From a virus, in IMG/VR virus record IMGVR_UViG_3300035698_000064, positions 1 through 42,708 of that record: a DNA stretch of 42,708 nucleotides, one strand, 5' to 3'. Under the pieces are notes generated by a model. That model saw only the letters and a list, made by a program, of their open reading frames with translations, ran no database searches and was not told where the DNA came from. The first letter of the stretch is position 1. Each line of letters begins with the position of its first letter. The position numbers and the translations under genes were made by a program. Shown piece after piece: positions 17,090 to 24,301 of the stretch.

Positions 17090-19270
17090 ATGCCAAATTA
17101 TTCAAGCCCAGGTGTATACACCGTTGAGAAGGACATCTCTGATTACACGCCTTCAATTAATACCTCTATTGTAGCTGTAGTAGGCTTTGCTGGCAAAGGT
17201 CCAACAAACGTCCCTACTCTCATTACAAGCCAGGCCAATCTAGTAAGAACCTTCGGGCAACCCACAGAGGATCTTGATGGTCAAGCTATTGAGGGTGCTC
17301 TAGAAATTCTAGAACAAACCAACCAACTCTACTTTGTTAGAGCCGCAGCTTCAACTGCTGTAGATGCTTCAGGCACAGTTTCCCTAGGTACCTGCCCTGC
17401 TCTGCTTGTATCCGGTTCCTCTAACTTCCGTAGGGGCTTTGGTATTCTCCATCCTCTCACTCTAAGAGTACAGAGCTTTGATAATGATGGCAATGCCCAG
17501 TATGCTGATAACAACGGTGCTGGAAAGGACTTCATTATCCCTGTTGGTACTCAGACGGAATCACAAGGGCGAGCTATTCACTCCATCGTTGGTGGTGATC
17601 TAGACGCTGATAAGGTTGGCTTTGAGTATGGTGCATATCCCAACGCTGGTCTCGGTCTATCCGGTATCCTCTTCGCACCTTACGCTGGTTCAGGAGCTTA
17701 CCTAGAAGTATCAGCTTGTAGTTCAACAAGCTTTGATGCAGCCTTTGGAACCTCTGCTCTTAGACCAATGAACCCACTAAGCTCTACCAACGACACCTAT
17801 GGCGTCTCAGGTACATTCACTTCAGCCTGTAGAGTATATGGTTCAACCTATCTTGCTACTGGTACGGACTCAGCTTCCTACCACCTTGAATCTCTTTACC
17901 CAGGTGAAGGATATAATGGGGGAACTAAGACTGATGGTAGTGTAAGTGGTAATGCTGTTAGGATCACTCCTCTAGGCAACCAAAACTTCAGTGTTGTTAT
18001 TAATGAGAACGGCGCTGCCCAAGAGACCTTCAAGGCTAGTCTTATTGCCTCTGGCTCTTTCCTAGAAGATATCATCAACACTGGCCTAACCAACCTTACC
18101 TCTGAGATCATCAAAGGTAACTTGCTTAAAGATGGTGTTGACGCTACTGTTACTGCTGGTCCTACCTTCCTTGCCAGCCTAGCTGCTATTATGGGAGACA
18201 CTAGTTTCCAATCTAGTACACAGTGGCTTGATCCTCAATCCAACCCAAATGGACAGGGCACCGCTGCTGCCCAGACAGGCACTACCGATTCTGGTGGTAT
18301 CCTAAACAAGCTTGTTGAGCAGAATGCTACTAGCCTAGCTGGTGGTACTAATGGTACTGGAACAGAAGACGATAATGCTACAGCCCTTATTGGAGACTCT
18401 ACTGTAGATCCTAAGACTGGTATGCAGTCCCTAGACGATCCAGTTCTCAACATTGGAATTGCTCTCGTCCCTGGAGTTCAAACTCAGTCAGTCCAGAACG
18501 CTCTGATTACTCTAGCTGAAACCACTCAAAACTTCCTAGCTCTTGTCTCTCCTCCATATGCAGTAGGTAACCCCCAAGCTGCAATCAACTGGACGAACGG
18601 TAAGGATGCTGCTAGAACCACAGCCATCAACAGTTCATACGCTGCTGTTCACTGGCCCTGGGTAAAGGTATTCAGTACCTTCGATAGCAAAGACCGTTGG
18701 TACGATCCATCCATCTTCGCTGCAAGACAGATGGCTTTCACTGACTCCATCGCAGATAGCTGGTTCGCTCCTGCTGGTTTCCAGAGAGGTCGCCTAACCA
18801 AGCCTTCTGAGGTTGAAGTAAAGCTTAACCAAGGAGACAGAGACTCCCTGTACAGTGGTGGTAACGTTGTTAACCCAATCGTTGCTTTCCCACAACAAGG
18901 TATCACTATCTTCGGTCAACGAACTACTCAGAGAGAGCCTACTGCTCTTGATAGAATTAACGTCAGACGCCTAATGATCTACATTAGAAAGATCATCCTA
19001 CTATCCACTCAACGCTTCGTCTTCGAACCAAACGATGAGTTTACTTGGGCACAGATCGAAGGAGTTATGAACCCCTTCCTAGATGACATCCGTAGACGCA
19101 GAGGAATTTCCGAGTTCCGTGTTGTCTGTGATGAGACAACCAACACTCCTGTAAGGGTTGATAGAAACGAGCTATGGACTAAGGTAATTGTTAAGCCAAC
19201 AAAGACTGCCGAGATCCTTGTATTCGAGATCAACCTAACTAATCAATCCGCTGACCTAGGAACCCTCTAG
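17090..19270 (+). CDS. 18: Contractile tail sheath protein, T4 gp18-like
   Basis: This 726-residue protein is the tail sheath subunit. The N-terminus contains SSPGVYTVEKD and ANLVRTFGQPTED, matching the SPGIE and LVNTFGxP segments of T4 gp18. The C-terminal third has the conserved family core with RRLMIYIRKIILLSTQRFVF, then FRVVCDETTNTP and a final strand IVKPTKTAEILVFEI. Sheath subunits stack around the tail tube and contract to drive injection. Length is close to T4 gp18 (659) with an extra variable middle. The tail tube gene follows after 10 bases. Confidence 0.95.
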   Translation: MPNYSSPGVYTVEKDISDYTPSINTSIVAVVGFAGKGPTNVPTLITSQANLVRTFGQPTEDLDGQAIEGALEILEQTNQLYFVRAAASTAVDASGTVSLGTCPALLVSGSSNFRRGFGILHPLTLRVQSFDNDGNAQYADNNGAGKDFIIPVGTQTESQGRAIHSIVGGDLDADKVGFEYGAYPNAGLGLSGILFAPYAGSGAYLEVSACSSTSFDAAFGTSALRPMNPLSSTNDTYGVSGTFTSACRVYGSTYLATGTDSASYHLESLYPGEGYNGGTKTDGSVSGNAVRITPLGNQNFSVVINENGAAQETFKASLIASGSFLEDIINTGLTNLTSEIIKGNLLKDGVDATVTAGPTFLASLAAIMGDTSFQSSTQWLDPQSNPNGQGTAAAQTGTTDSGGILNKLVEQNATSLAGGTNGTGTEDDNATALIGDSTVDPKTGMQSLDDPVLNIGIALVPGVQTQSVQNALITLAETTQNFLALVSPPYAVGNPQAAINWTNGKDAARTTAINSSYAAVHWPWVKVFSTFDSKDRWYDPSIFAARQMAFTDSIADSWFAPAGFQRGRLTKPSEVEVKLNQGDRDSLYSGGNVVNPIVAFPQQGITIFGQRTTQREPTALDRINVRRLMIYIRKIILLSTQRFVFEPNDEFTWAQIEGVMNPFLDDIRRRRGISEFRVVCDETTNTPVRVDRNELWTKVIVKPTKTAEILVFEINLTNQSADLGTL

Positions 19271-19280
19271 GGAATAAACA

Positions 19281-19874
19281 ATGACAAATTCATACTACAA
19301 GAATAAGTACGGAAGAAACTTTACTCCGGGCCAAGGTCTGCCTGTAATTTCTACGGATCTAGATTCTGTAAGAGCTTATCAGTTTGAGATTCACTTCTTC
19401 GGTCTCCCCGAGGACATTACAAACTCAACTGACCTTACTCTAGCTGCTAAGAAAGTTACTGGTATCGAGATGGCGTCCGAAGCTATCAAGGTTCACAGAG
19501 TAAACGACACCGTGCATTACCCAGGCAGAGTTACCCCTGGTGATCTAAACGTCACCTTTGATAACCTCTACCTAAGAGAGACTGCTTCTGATCTATGGAG
19601 ATACTTCAAGCATACTTACGATCCAATTACAGGTGAGATGACCAAGAGTTCTCAGCCTGGTGGTGGTGCTGGTTCTACATTCAAAGCCGACAAGGTAGAG
19701 ATTGTACTCCTAGACAACACCCTCACCCCTCACTCAACAATTGAACTCTACGGTGTGTATCCCCACAAGTGGGCTGCTTCTGAGTTGAACTACTCAACTA
19801 ATGATTTCCATACTCTCGAAGTTGGCTTCAAGTACGATTTCATGCAGCAGTACAACTACTCGAACCCCGAGTAG
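19281..19874 (+). CDS. 19: Tail tube protein, T4 gp19-like
   Basis: This 197-residue protein is the tail tube subunit. Features of the family include DLDSVRAYQFEIHFFGLPED at residues 26-45, the HYPGRVTPGDLNVTFDN segment that forms the inner tube wall, and a C-terminal FHTLEVGFKYDFMQ strand. Length is nearly that of T4 gp19 (163) with a slightly longer N-terminus. It directly follows the sheath gene, the conserved 18-19 order. A terminator lies 30 bases downstream, so this is the last gene of the neck/tail unit. Confidence 0.94.
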   Translation: MTNSYYKNKYGRNFTPGQGLPVISTDLDSVRAYQFEIHFFGLPEDITNSTDLTLAAKKVTGIEMASEAIKVHRVNDTVHYPGRVTPGDLNVTFDNLYLRETASDLWRYFKHTYDPITGEMTKSSQPGGGAGSTFKADKVEIVLLDNTLTPHSTIELYGVYPHKWAASELNYSTNDFHTLEVGFKYDFMQQYNYSNPE

Positions 19875-19904
19875 TAAGCTCTCTTAGAGTATCAATACCT
19901 TACT

Positions 19905-19938
19905 AGAGGGTAGGTATACATATGCCTGCCCTCTTTTT
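19905..19938 (+). terminator. Rho-independent terminator after the tail tube gene
   Basis: A 10-bp stem (arms 19905-19914 and 19925-19934, one T-G wobble) with a 10-base loop is followed by TTTTT and a further pyrimidine tract. It is a clear intrinsic terminator that ends the neck/tail unit, and its pyrimidine tract runs to within 12 bases of the next promoter box. Confidence 0.9.
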
Positions 19939-19949
19939 CTTTCTTCGCC

Positions 19950-19956
19950 TATAATA
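19950..19956 (+). promoter_or_regulatory. TATAATA late-promoter-like box abutting a start codon
   Basis: The motif CTATAATAGAACATGG places TATAATA only four bases before the ATG at 19961. The same 16-base context with one base changed occurs at 34919. There is no -35-like element, because the upstream region is the terminator. If transcription starts 5-7 bases after the box, the mRNA would begin at or next to the AUG, that is, be leaderless. No Shine-Dalgarno sequence could fit. Confidence 0.5.
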
Positions 19957-19960
19957 GAAC

Positions 19961-22582
19961 ATGGACTACTTCACCGAATTACTTGAGAGCTACAGAAAGA
20001 TTAAGAAGCGCACCTTCAAGATTGAGTATCTCTCCGAGGAAGAGGCCAAGAAAGCCAAGAGCACAGCAGAGGAGAAGCCTGAACCCAAGACTTCTAAGAA
20101 CTCTGCTAGTATTAAAGCCGCTGCTGAACAGTTAGCTAATGCTGCTTTGGCTAGTGCTCCACCGCTCCCATCCTCTGAGGCTATGAGCCAAGCTCTAGTC
20201 CTCCAGAACGTAAACGGAGAGGATAGTGGTGTCAAGATCTACAAGAACGCCTCTGGTGGTAAATCAGATGGTAACATTAGCGTCTTTGGGCTGGATGGCA
20301 AGCGAGGGTGGGCCCTCCTCAAGGCAGCAGACGGTTCTCTTAACGCTGAGGTTTTTGCCCTGCTCGTTCAAGCTCTTGGACAGGAGGCAGAGGGCGACCC
20401 CACCGAGACAGCCGCTAATCAAATCCTATCAGCAGAACAGGCTGCCATTGATGAGTTCAATGATAGGATAGAAAATACGATTGGTGGTGCATCCAAAGTA
20501 ATCCTCAAAGCTAAGTACCTGAAAGAGGGGTACTTAGAAAGCCAAGCTCAACAGCTAGCAGAGCAAGAGTACAACGAAGACCCTGAAGCCTGGGTAGGTA
20601 AGGCTGAGAGAGGTTCCTATGGTAGACAGGTTCGTCTACTCCAGAAGTACATTGACGAGCAGATCAATACCTCAAACGATCCTGAACTCAAGAAGAGTTG
20701 GGAGAACATTGCAGCTAACCCTATCTCCTACCTTGCTGGTGGAGCTATCCAAAGCCTTGAGAGCAAGCTAGTTAATGGTAAGGGTATTTGCATCTCAGAC
20801 ACAGGAGATAAGAAAACCTGTGACCTAAGCAGAGGTGCTGCTCAAGATGCAGTAATATCTAATGAGTTCCTACTCTCCTTCCTACAGCCACCTGAGCCTG
20901 ACCAGGATAGATGCTCTGATATCCAGAAGACTCTAGGTGTAGACGGCTTTGGTAGTAAGAAGAAGCTAGTCCTCTTTGGATCTAACCTCAATGATAGTGG
21001 CACCCCAACAGAGGGTGTTGTCATTACTCCCAACGCTCTACAGAAGTTTGCTCTGAGTAAGGTAGTGGAGGAGTGCCCCGAGAAGGGAGGCCAACTTGCT
21101 AACAACTCTCAGGATTCCTTTAATCTCAATCAGAAGAACGCTATTAAGGGTACGATCTATGAGGACGTACCTAACATTGCTTTCCTAATGAACAGTCTTA
21201 GAGAGTCTGATGACAAGGCACCTATCCGTGCTGCTCTCAAGAGCTTCCTTAATAAGATTCTAGTAGAGGATAAGATCCCCCTCCTAGAGTCTATCGCTCA
21301 GGACTCAGACTCCTTCTCCCTAGAATCCTATGCTGAACACAGAGAAGCTCTAGACCAGTTGGGTATTATTCAGAGCAAGCAGAGACTAGCAGCGTGGGTA
21401 ATTCAGGAGTCCACAAACTTCAACAAGTTTCTAAAGCTACTTCCTAGCCAACCAGAAGGAGTAGTACACCTTGGTCTTAGCCCTAAGACAGGAGGCAGAG
21501 CAGACAATGGCCTTATCTATTCCGATGAAGCTAGTGCTAACGCTGCTGCTGAAGCAGTCGGAGCATCTGTAACTAAGACAAGCAAGGCAGAGCTACTAGC
21601 CAATGCTGGCTCTAAGCAGAAGGGTTCTCTAGAAACAAAGCTCAAGCTTGCTAAGGTAGGCTCCGGTGATATCTTCCTTATCCCATTCGGTCAGAAGAGG
21701 ATGAACACCACAGGAAACACTAAGGCTGGAGAGATCAACAACTCAGAAGTCCTACAATCCTACTTCGAATCAAAGGATACAGGTAGTGTGGAGACTGGCT
21801 TCCTAGACAAGCTGGATGAGGCTGTCCCTGTCTCCCCAGAGGTCTCAAAGTATAACAAGGATATCGAGAAGTCCCTTAGACAATCCACCGATCATTTCAC
21901 CGAGGTTAAGACCTACAGTTCAGTAACAGGGGAGACTAAGATTAAGGATCCTGCTCAAGTAAATAAGCTGTATGCTGATAAGCTTAAGGGTAGACTAGGG
22001 TTTGATGTCCTACAGGGATCTAACCTAGGTGCTCTGTTCTTTGACAAGGGTAAGCCAAGAGACTACGAAGACAAGATGGTGCAGCAGAGAATCAAAGAGG
22101 GTATCGCAAGGACATCTAGATTCAGCATCTATCGTAAGCACCTCACTGGGGATGAAGGAGCAGAGAAGAAGTCTATGGCTCAGACAGTCCTCATTAGAAA
22201 CCTTCTCACCTGTGGGTACAACGTTCGTGACATGGCTCAAGTAAAGGCTACCAACGATGGTACGGTACAAGCCTGGTCACATAACTCTCCTATGGATAAG
22301 ATCCTAAAGGCTCGTAAGTCTGGGACACTAGAGATTGCAATTGCCCCTGGTAGTAACACCGCTTACTTCAACATCGGAGGAAGAACAGTTATGTCTTTCT
22401 CCCAAGAGGGAACATGGTCTGGGTCAGCAGAGAATAAGGCTCGTAGGACTAGATCAGTTGCTTCCTTTATTGGTAGCTCAACCGAGAAGGAAAACCTCAT
22501 TAAGGAATCAACAGAGCCTAAGAATGATTTCCAAGTCTTCCTACGAGGACAGCTTGAGTTGATTCAAACTCTCCTTAACTAA
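19961..22582 (+). CDS. Large unrecognised protein downstream of the tail tube (873 aa)
   Basis: I do not recognise this 873-residue protein. In T4 the portal gene 20 follows gene 19, but nothing here looks like a portal protein. Residues 1-75 are charged and Ala-rich, probably helical and disordered. Residues 75-250 contain alternating strand and helix segments, and the rest is a mixed alpha/beta chain without coiled coils, transmembrane segments or obvious catalytic motifs. Four cysteines fall near residues 276-315. The gene has its own terminator-insulated promoter and ends tail-to-tail with a resolvase gene, overlapping by 8 bases. Possible roles include a virion-internal or ejected protein or a head/tail accessory enzyme, all of which are inference. 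Confidence 0.5.
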   Translation: MDYFTELLESYRKIKKRTFKIEYLSEEEAKKAKSTAEEKPEPKTSKNSASIKAAAEQLANAALASAPPLPSSEAMSQALVLQNVNGEDSGVKIYKNASGGKSDGNISVFGLDGKRGWALLKAADGSLNAEVFALLVQALGQEAEGDPTETAANQILSAEQAAIDEFNDRIENTIGGASKVILKAKYLKEGYLESQAQQLAEQEYNEDPEAWVGKAERGSYGRQVRLLQKYIDEQINTSNDPELKKSWENIAANPISYLAGGAIQSLESKLVNGKGICISDTGDKKTCDLSRGAAQDAVISNEFLLSFLQPPEPDQDRCSDIQKTLGVDGFGSKKKLVLFGSNLNDSGTPTEGVVITPNALQKFALSKVVEECPEKGGQLANNSQDSFNLNQKNAIKGTIYEDVPNIAFLMNSLRESDDKAPIRAALKSFLNKILVEDKIPLLESIAQDSDSFSLESYAEHREALDQLGIIQSKQRLAAWVIQESTNFNKFLKLLPSQPEGVVHLGLSPKTGGRADNGLIYSDEASANAAAEAVGASVTKTSKAELLANAGSKQKGSLETKLKLAKVGSGDIFLIPFGQKRMNTTGNTKAGEINNSEVLQSYFESKDTGSVETGFLDKLDEAVPVSPEVSKYNKDIEKSLRQSTDHFTEVKTYSSVTGETKIKDPAQVNKLYADKLKGRLGFDVLQGSNLGALFFDKGKPRDYEDKMVQQRIKEGIARTSRFSIYRKHLTGDEGAEKKSMAQTVLIRNLLTCGYNVRDMAQVKATNDGTVQAWSHNSPMDKILKARKSGTLEIAIAPGSNTAYFNIGGRTVMSFSQEGTWSGSAENKARRTRSVASFIGSSTEKENLIKESTEPKNDFQVFLRGQLELIQTLLN

Positions 22583-23090
22583 GGAAGAAGCTGTCAGGTT
22601 CCTTTAGTAGTTCATCGAACATACAGATGACGTAATCACCTTCTGGGGAACGAATCTCTAGAGTACCCTGGGCAACGGATAGGTAGATGCCAGAGGGTAT
22701 GATAGCGAGGATGGGTCGATAGTCCTGCTTAAAGATCAACAAAGGTAGGAGTCCGCATTTGTCCGCATCTTTTCGACATTGTTTGATGAATCCCCAGAAT
22801 TTACTACTATCATTATAGAGGCTATATAAGTTTTCCTCATTGTATCCTTTCTTACATTCAATACAAAACTTAAAGTCTTGAGGTATAATCAAGTCTCCAT
22901 GTATCTTTAAGTGAGCGGGTAGGGTGTGGGTAGTAGCGAAAGCTCCTGAGCCTGGTGTCCTGGCGAACTCCTTAGTTCCCAGCCTTTCATTGAAGACCTT
23001 AGCCACATCATTTTCAAAGGTGCTCCCCTTCTTCTTACCGTTCTTCTTCTTTTTCTTTGTGAGCTTAGAAATATCGTAGTTGTCTTGCAT
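22575..23090 (-). CDS. PD-(D/E)XK nuclease, Holliday-junction resolvase-like
   Basis: This 171-residue minus-strand protein has the signature of the PD-(D/E)XK nuclease fold: a Lys-rich N-terminus, KGSTFENDVAK with E26, an ARTPGSGA loop, HGDLIIP with D66 and IECKK with E78 and K80. That set (E, D, ExK) matches small Hjc/RecU-type resolvases and some MutH-like phage nucleases, which cut branched or mismatched DNA before packaging. T4 uses the unrelated endonuclease VII (gp49) for this, so it may be a functional replacement. The 3' end overlaps the upstream plus-strand gene by 8 bases with no terminator. The remaining C-terminal part (residues 105-170) is beta-rich and of unknown function. Confidence 0.75.
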   Translation of the reverse strand: MQDNYDISKLTKKKKKNGKKKGSTFENDVAKVFNERLGTKEFARTPGSGAFATTHTLPAHLKIHGDLIIPQDFKFCIECKKGYNEENLYSLYNDSSKFWGFIKQCRKDADKCGLLPLLIFKQDYRPILAIIPSGIYLSVAQGTLEIRSPEGDYVICMFDELLKEPDSFFLS

Positions 23091-23108
23091 AATTCTGATG
23101 GGTCATGC

Positions 23109-23115
23109 TATTATA
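23109..23115 (-). promoter_or_regulatory. TATAATA box on the minus strand before the resolvase gene
   Basis: Read on the minus strand, the sequence is CCTATAATAGCATG, with TATAATA 18 bases before the resolvase ATG at 23090. It therefore probably starts a short-leader transcript for the resolvase. On the plus strand the same site reads GCTATTATAGG and sits 13 bases before the ATG at 23129, so it could serve both directions. Confidence 0.45.
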
Positions 23116-23128
23116 GGCTACGAACGAC

Positions 23129-23518
23129 ATGAACACACCTATCCCAATCGATAATCCACCGTTTGAAGCAGATTCTATCAAGATCAATGTTCAGTCATGG
23201 AAGATCAAAATTAACGAACGCCGTAACAGCCGCATGAGACTACAAATTAACCTATCCAAAGACGAAGGACTTGCCTACAAGAACTTCGCTAGCATTTGCA
23301 AGCCCGATAATATCACTGATTCAGACTTCCTCAAGACAGTATTCGTTACTGGTATTGAAGCTCTGAACAACCAGCTATCAGAGATGGTACGCCAGTACGC
23401 TCTCGATAACCAAGAGGAGCTTGCGGCTTCTGGTATTACAGTTTCCCAAGGGAGAGATGGGGGCGTCACTCTAGGGGAAGTCTCCGGTGTCCCAGAGTCT
23501 ACTCTAACCGAGGAGTAA
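23129..23518 (+). CDS. Conserved hypothetical protein (possible nucleic-acid-associated)
   Basis: This 129-residue protein has a compact N-terminal half with a strand pair rich in K and R (IKINVQSWKIKINERRNSRMRLQI is its core, residues 18-41) followed by helices containing NLSKDEGLAYKNFA and DSDFLKTVFVTGIEAL. The C-terminal 35 residues are acidic and probably flexible. I recall similar proteins in T4-like marine phages but no assigned function. The basic strand followed by a helix would suit a DNA- or RNA-polymerase-associated regulator, which remains speculation. It is divergent from the resolvase gene across a 38-base gap and is followed 5 bases later by a thioredoxin-like gene. Confidence 0.55.
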   Translation: MNTPIPIDNPPFEADSIKINVQSWKIKINERRNSRMRLQINLSKDEGLAYKNFASICKPDNITDSDFLKTVFVTGIEALNNQLSEMVRQYALDNQEELAASGITVSQGRDGGVTLGEVSGVPESTLTEE

Positions 23519-23523
23519 TCCTT

Positions 23524-23841
23524 ATGTTTGTACCTCAGTACATTCAGAAAGAGAACGATCTAAATAAGATCCTTCGCAAACAAAAGCGAACCAAGGAACC
23601 CATCAACATTATCTTCGTCTCCCTTTGGGATGACATGAGCACTAAGCTAGAAGAGAGTATCAAAGAGACTTACGGTGAAACCTCAGAAGGTGAGCCTCTT
23701 TACATTGTGAACAGCTTTGACGTACCTCACAGTTTTGTGATCTACAATACTACAAAGCTTCCACACCTTGTACGTTTAAAGCGTGACAAGGTTGTGTCCG
23801 AAGACTACTACTCTAAGATTCAAGAGAATCTAGGACTATAA
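23524..23841 (+). CDS. Small thioredoxin-fold-like protein lacking the CxxC pair
   Basis: This 105-residue protein has the strand-helix-strand layout of thioredoxins: a central strand INIIFVSLW at residues 27-35, a helix after DDMSTKLEESI, then a PLYIVNSFDVPHSFVIYN segment where VP would be the family's cis-proline turn, and a C-terminal helix. Where an active thioredoxin has WCxxC, this protein has WDDM, and it contains no cysteine at all. It is therefore unlikely to be a redox enzyme and may be a structural or adaptor member of the fold. The fold assignment is inference from pattern. An ATG preceded by GAGTAATCCTT gives only a weak ribosome-binding site. Confidence 0.5.
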   Translation: MFVPQYIQKENDLNKILRKQKRTKEPINIIFVSLWDDMSTKLEESIKETYGETSEGEPLYIVNSFDVPHSFVIYNTTKLPHLVRLKRDKVVSEDYYSKIQENLGL

Positions 23842-23872
23842 TCATGGTATCCGATTCAAGGGATATGCCCGC

Positions 23873-23956
23873 GTGAAAGAACTAGAGAAGGATAACCGTA
23901 GTCTCCAAGGTAAGCTTAATTTAATTCTAGCTGTTGTGGATCAGGGCTGTAAGTAA
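23873..23956 (+). CDS. Possible 27-residue coiled-coil ORF or gene remnant
   Basis: A GTG at 23873, preceded nine bases earlier by AAGGGA, opens 27 codons reading VKELEKDNRSLQGKLNLILA and on to TAA at 23954-23956. The frame is open back to about 23832 and has plausible coding character, but no ATG lies in it. An ATG at 23844 just after TATAAT is in another frame and stops at 23876. This may be a tiny gene, a programmed frameshift product or a gene broken by an indel. Its end overlaps the sigma-factor gene's 3' end on the other strand. Confidence 0.25.
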   Translation: MKELEKDNRSLQGKLNLILAVVDQGCK

Positions 23957-24288
23957 TCACGTTTCATCTTAGCTGAATAACCTTCGATCTTCTCATTGTA
24001 CTTCTTATCTTTGGTATACATTAGCTTGAGATTATTTACGATGATAGTGGTGAAGTAGTTGAAAGCTGTTCCCTTCTTAGCTTTGAAGTTTTTTACGACC
24101 TTCAGTACCAAAGCGAAGCACTCTTGTTTTGCATCATCAGACGGTACTTTGAATCTAAATGAATCAACGATGTTTGTGATTAGGAGATCGATCAGCCCGA
24201 CGAACTCATCTTCGTGAGTTTTTGGATCCTCTTGGTATGATAGGATGATCCGTTCGAACTCCTTGTTGTCAATGTAGTGCTTACCCAT
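23941..24288 (-). CDS. 55: Late-transcription sigma factor, T4 gp55-like
   Basis: This 115-residue minus-strand protein looks like the sigma factor for late genes. The key segment is DDAKQECFALVLKVVKNFKA followed by KKGTAFNYFTTIIVNNLKLM (residues 51-90), which matches region 2 of sigma factors (helix, then GxAFxYF-TxIIxN) as found in the gp55 family. It is shorter than T4 gp55 (185 residues) and I see no separate region 4, consistent with recognition of a TATA-type box without a -35 element. It is divergently placed 13 bases from the polymerase start. Its partners gp33 and the sliding clamp gp45 are not in the window. Confidence 0.8.
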   Translation of the reverse strand: MGKHYIDNKEFERIILSYQEDPKTHEDEFVGLIDLLITNIVDSFRFKVPSDDAKQECFALVLKVVKNFKAKKGTAFNYFTTIIVNNLKLMYTKDKKYNEKIEGYSAKMKRDYLQP

Positions 24289-24292
24289 ACAA

Positions 24293-24299
24293 TATAATA
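24293..24299 (+). promoter_or_regulatory. TATAATA box in a 13-bp divergent intergenic region
   Basis: The whole gap between the sigma-factor start (minus strand, 24288) and the polymerase start (24302) is 13 bases, of which TATAATA takes seven. On the plus strand the box ends two bases before ATG; on the minus strand the same AT-rich core lies four bases before that gene's ATG. A bidirectional promoter making leaderless or nearly leaderless mRNAs both ways is the simplest reading. Confidence 0.45.
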
Positions 24300-24301
24300 G
24301 T

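Noticed and set aside
23846-23872. tRNA-like hairpin with a GATTCAAG loop
   Set aside because: The stem is only 5-6 bp with an 8-base loop, and no acceptor stem, anticodon arm or CCA can be placed around it.
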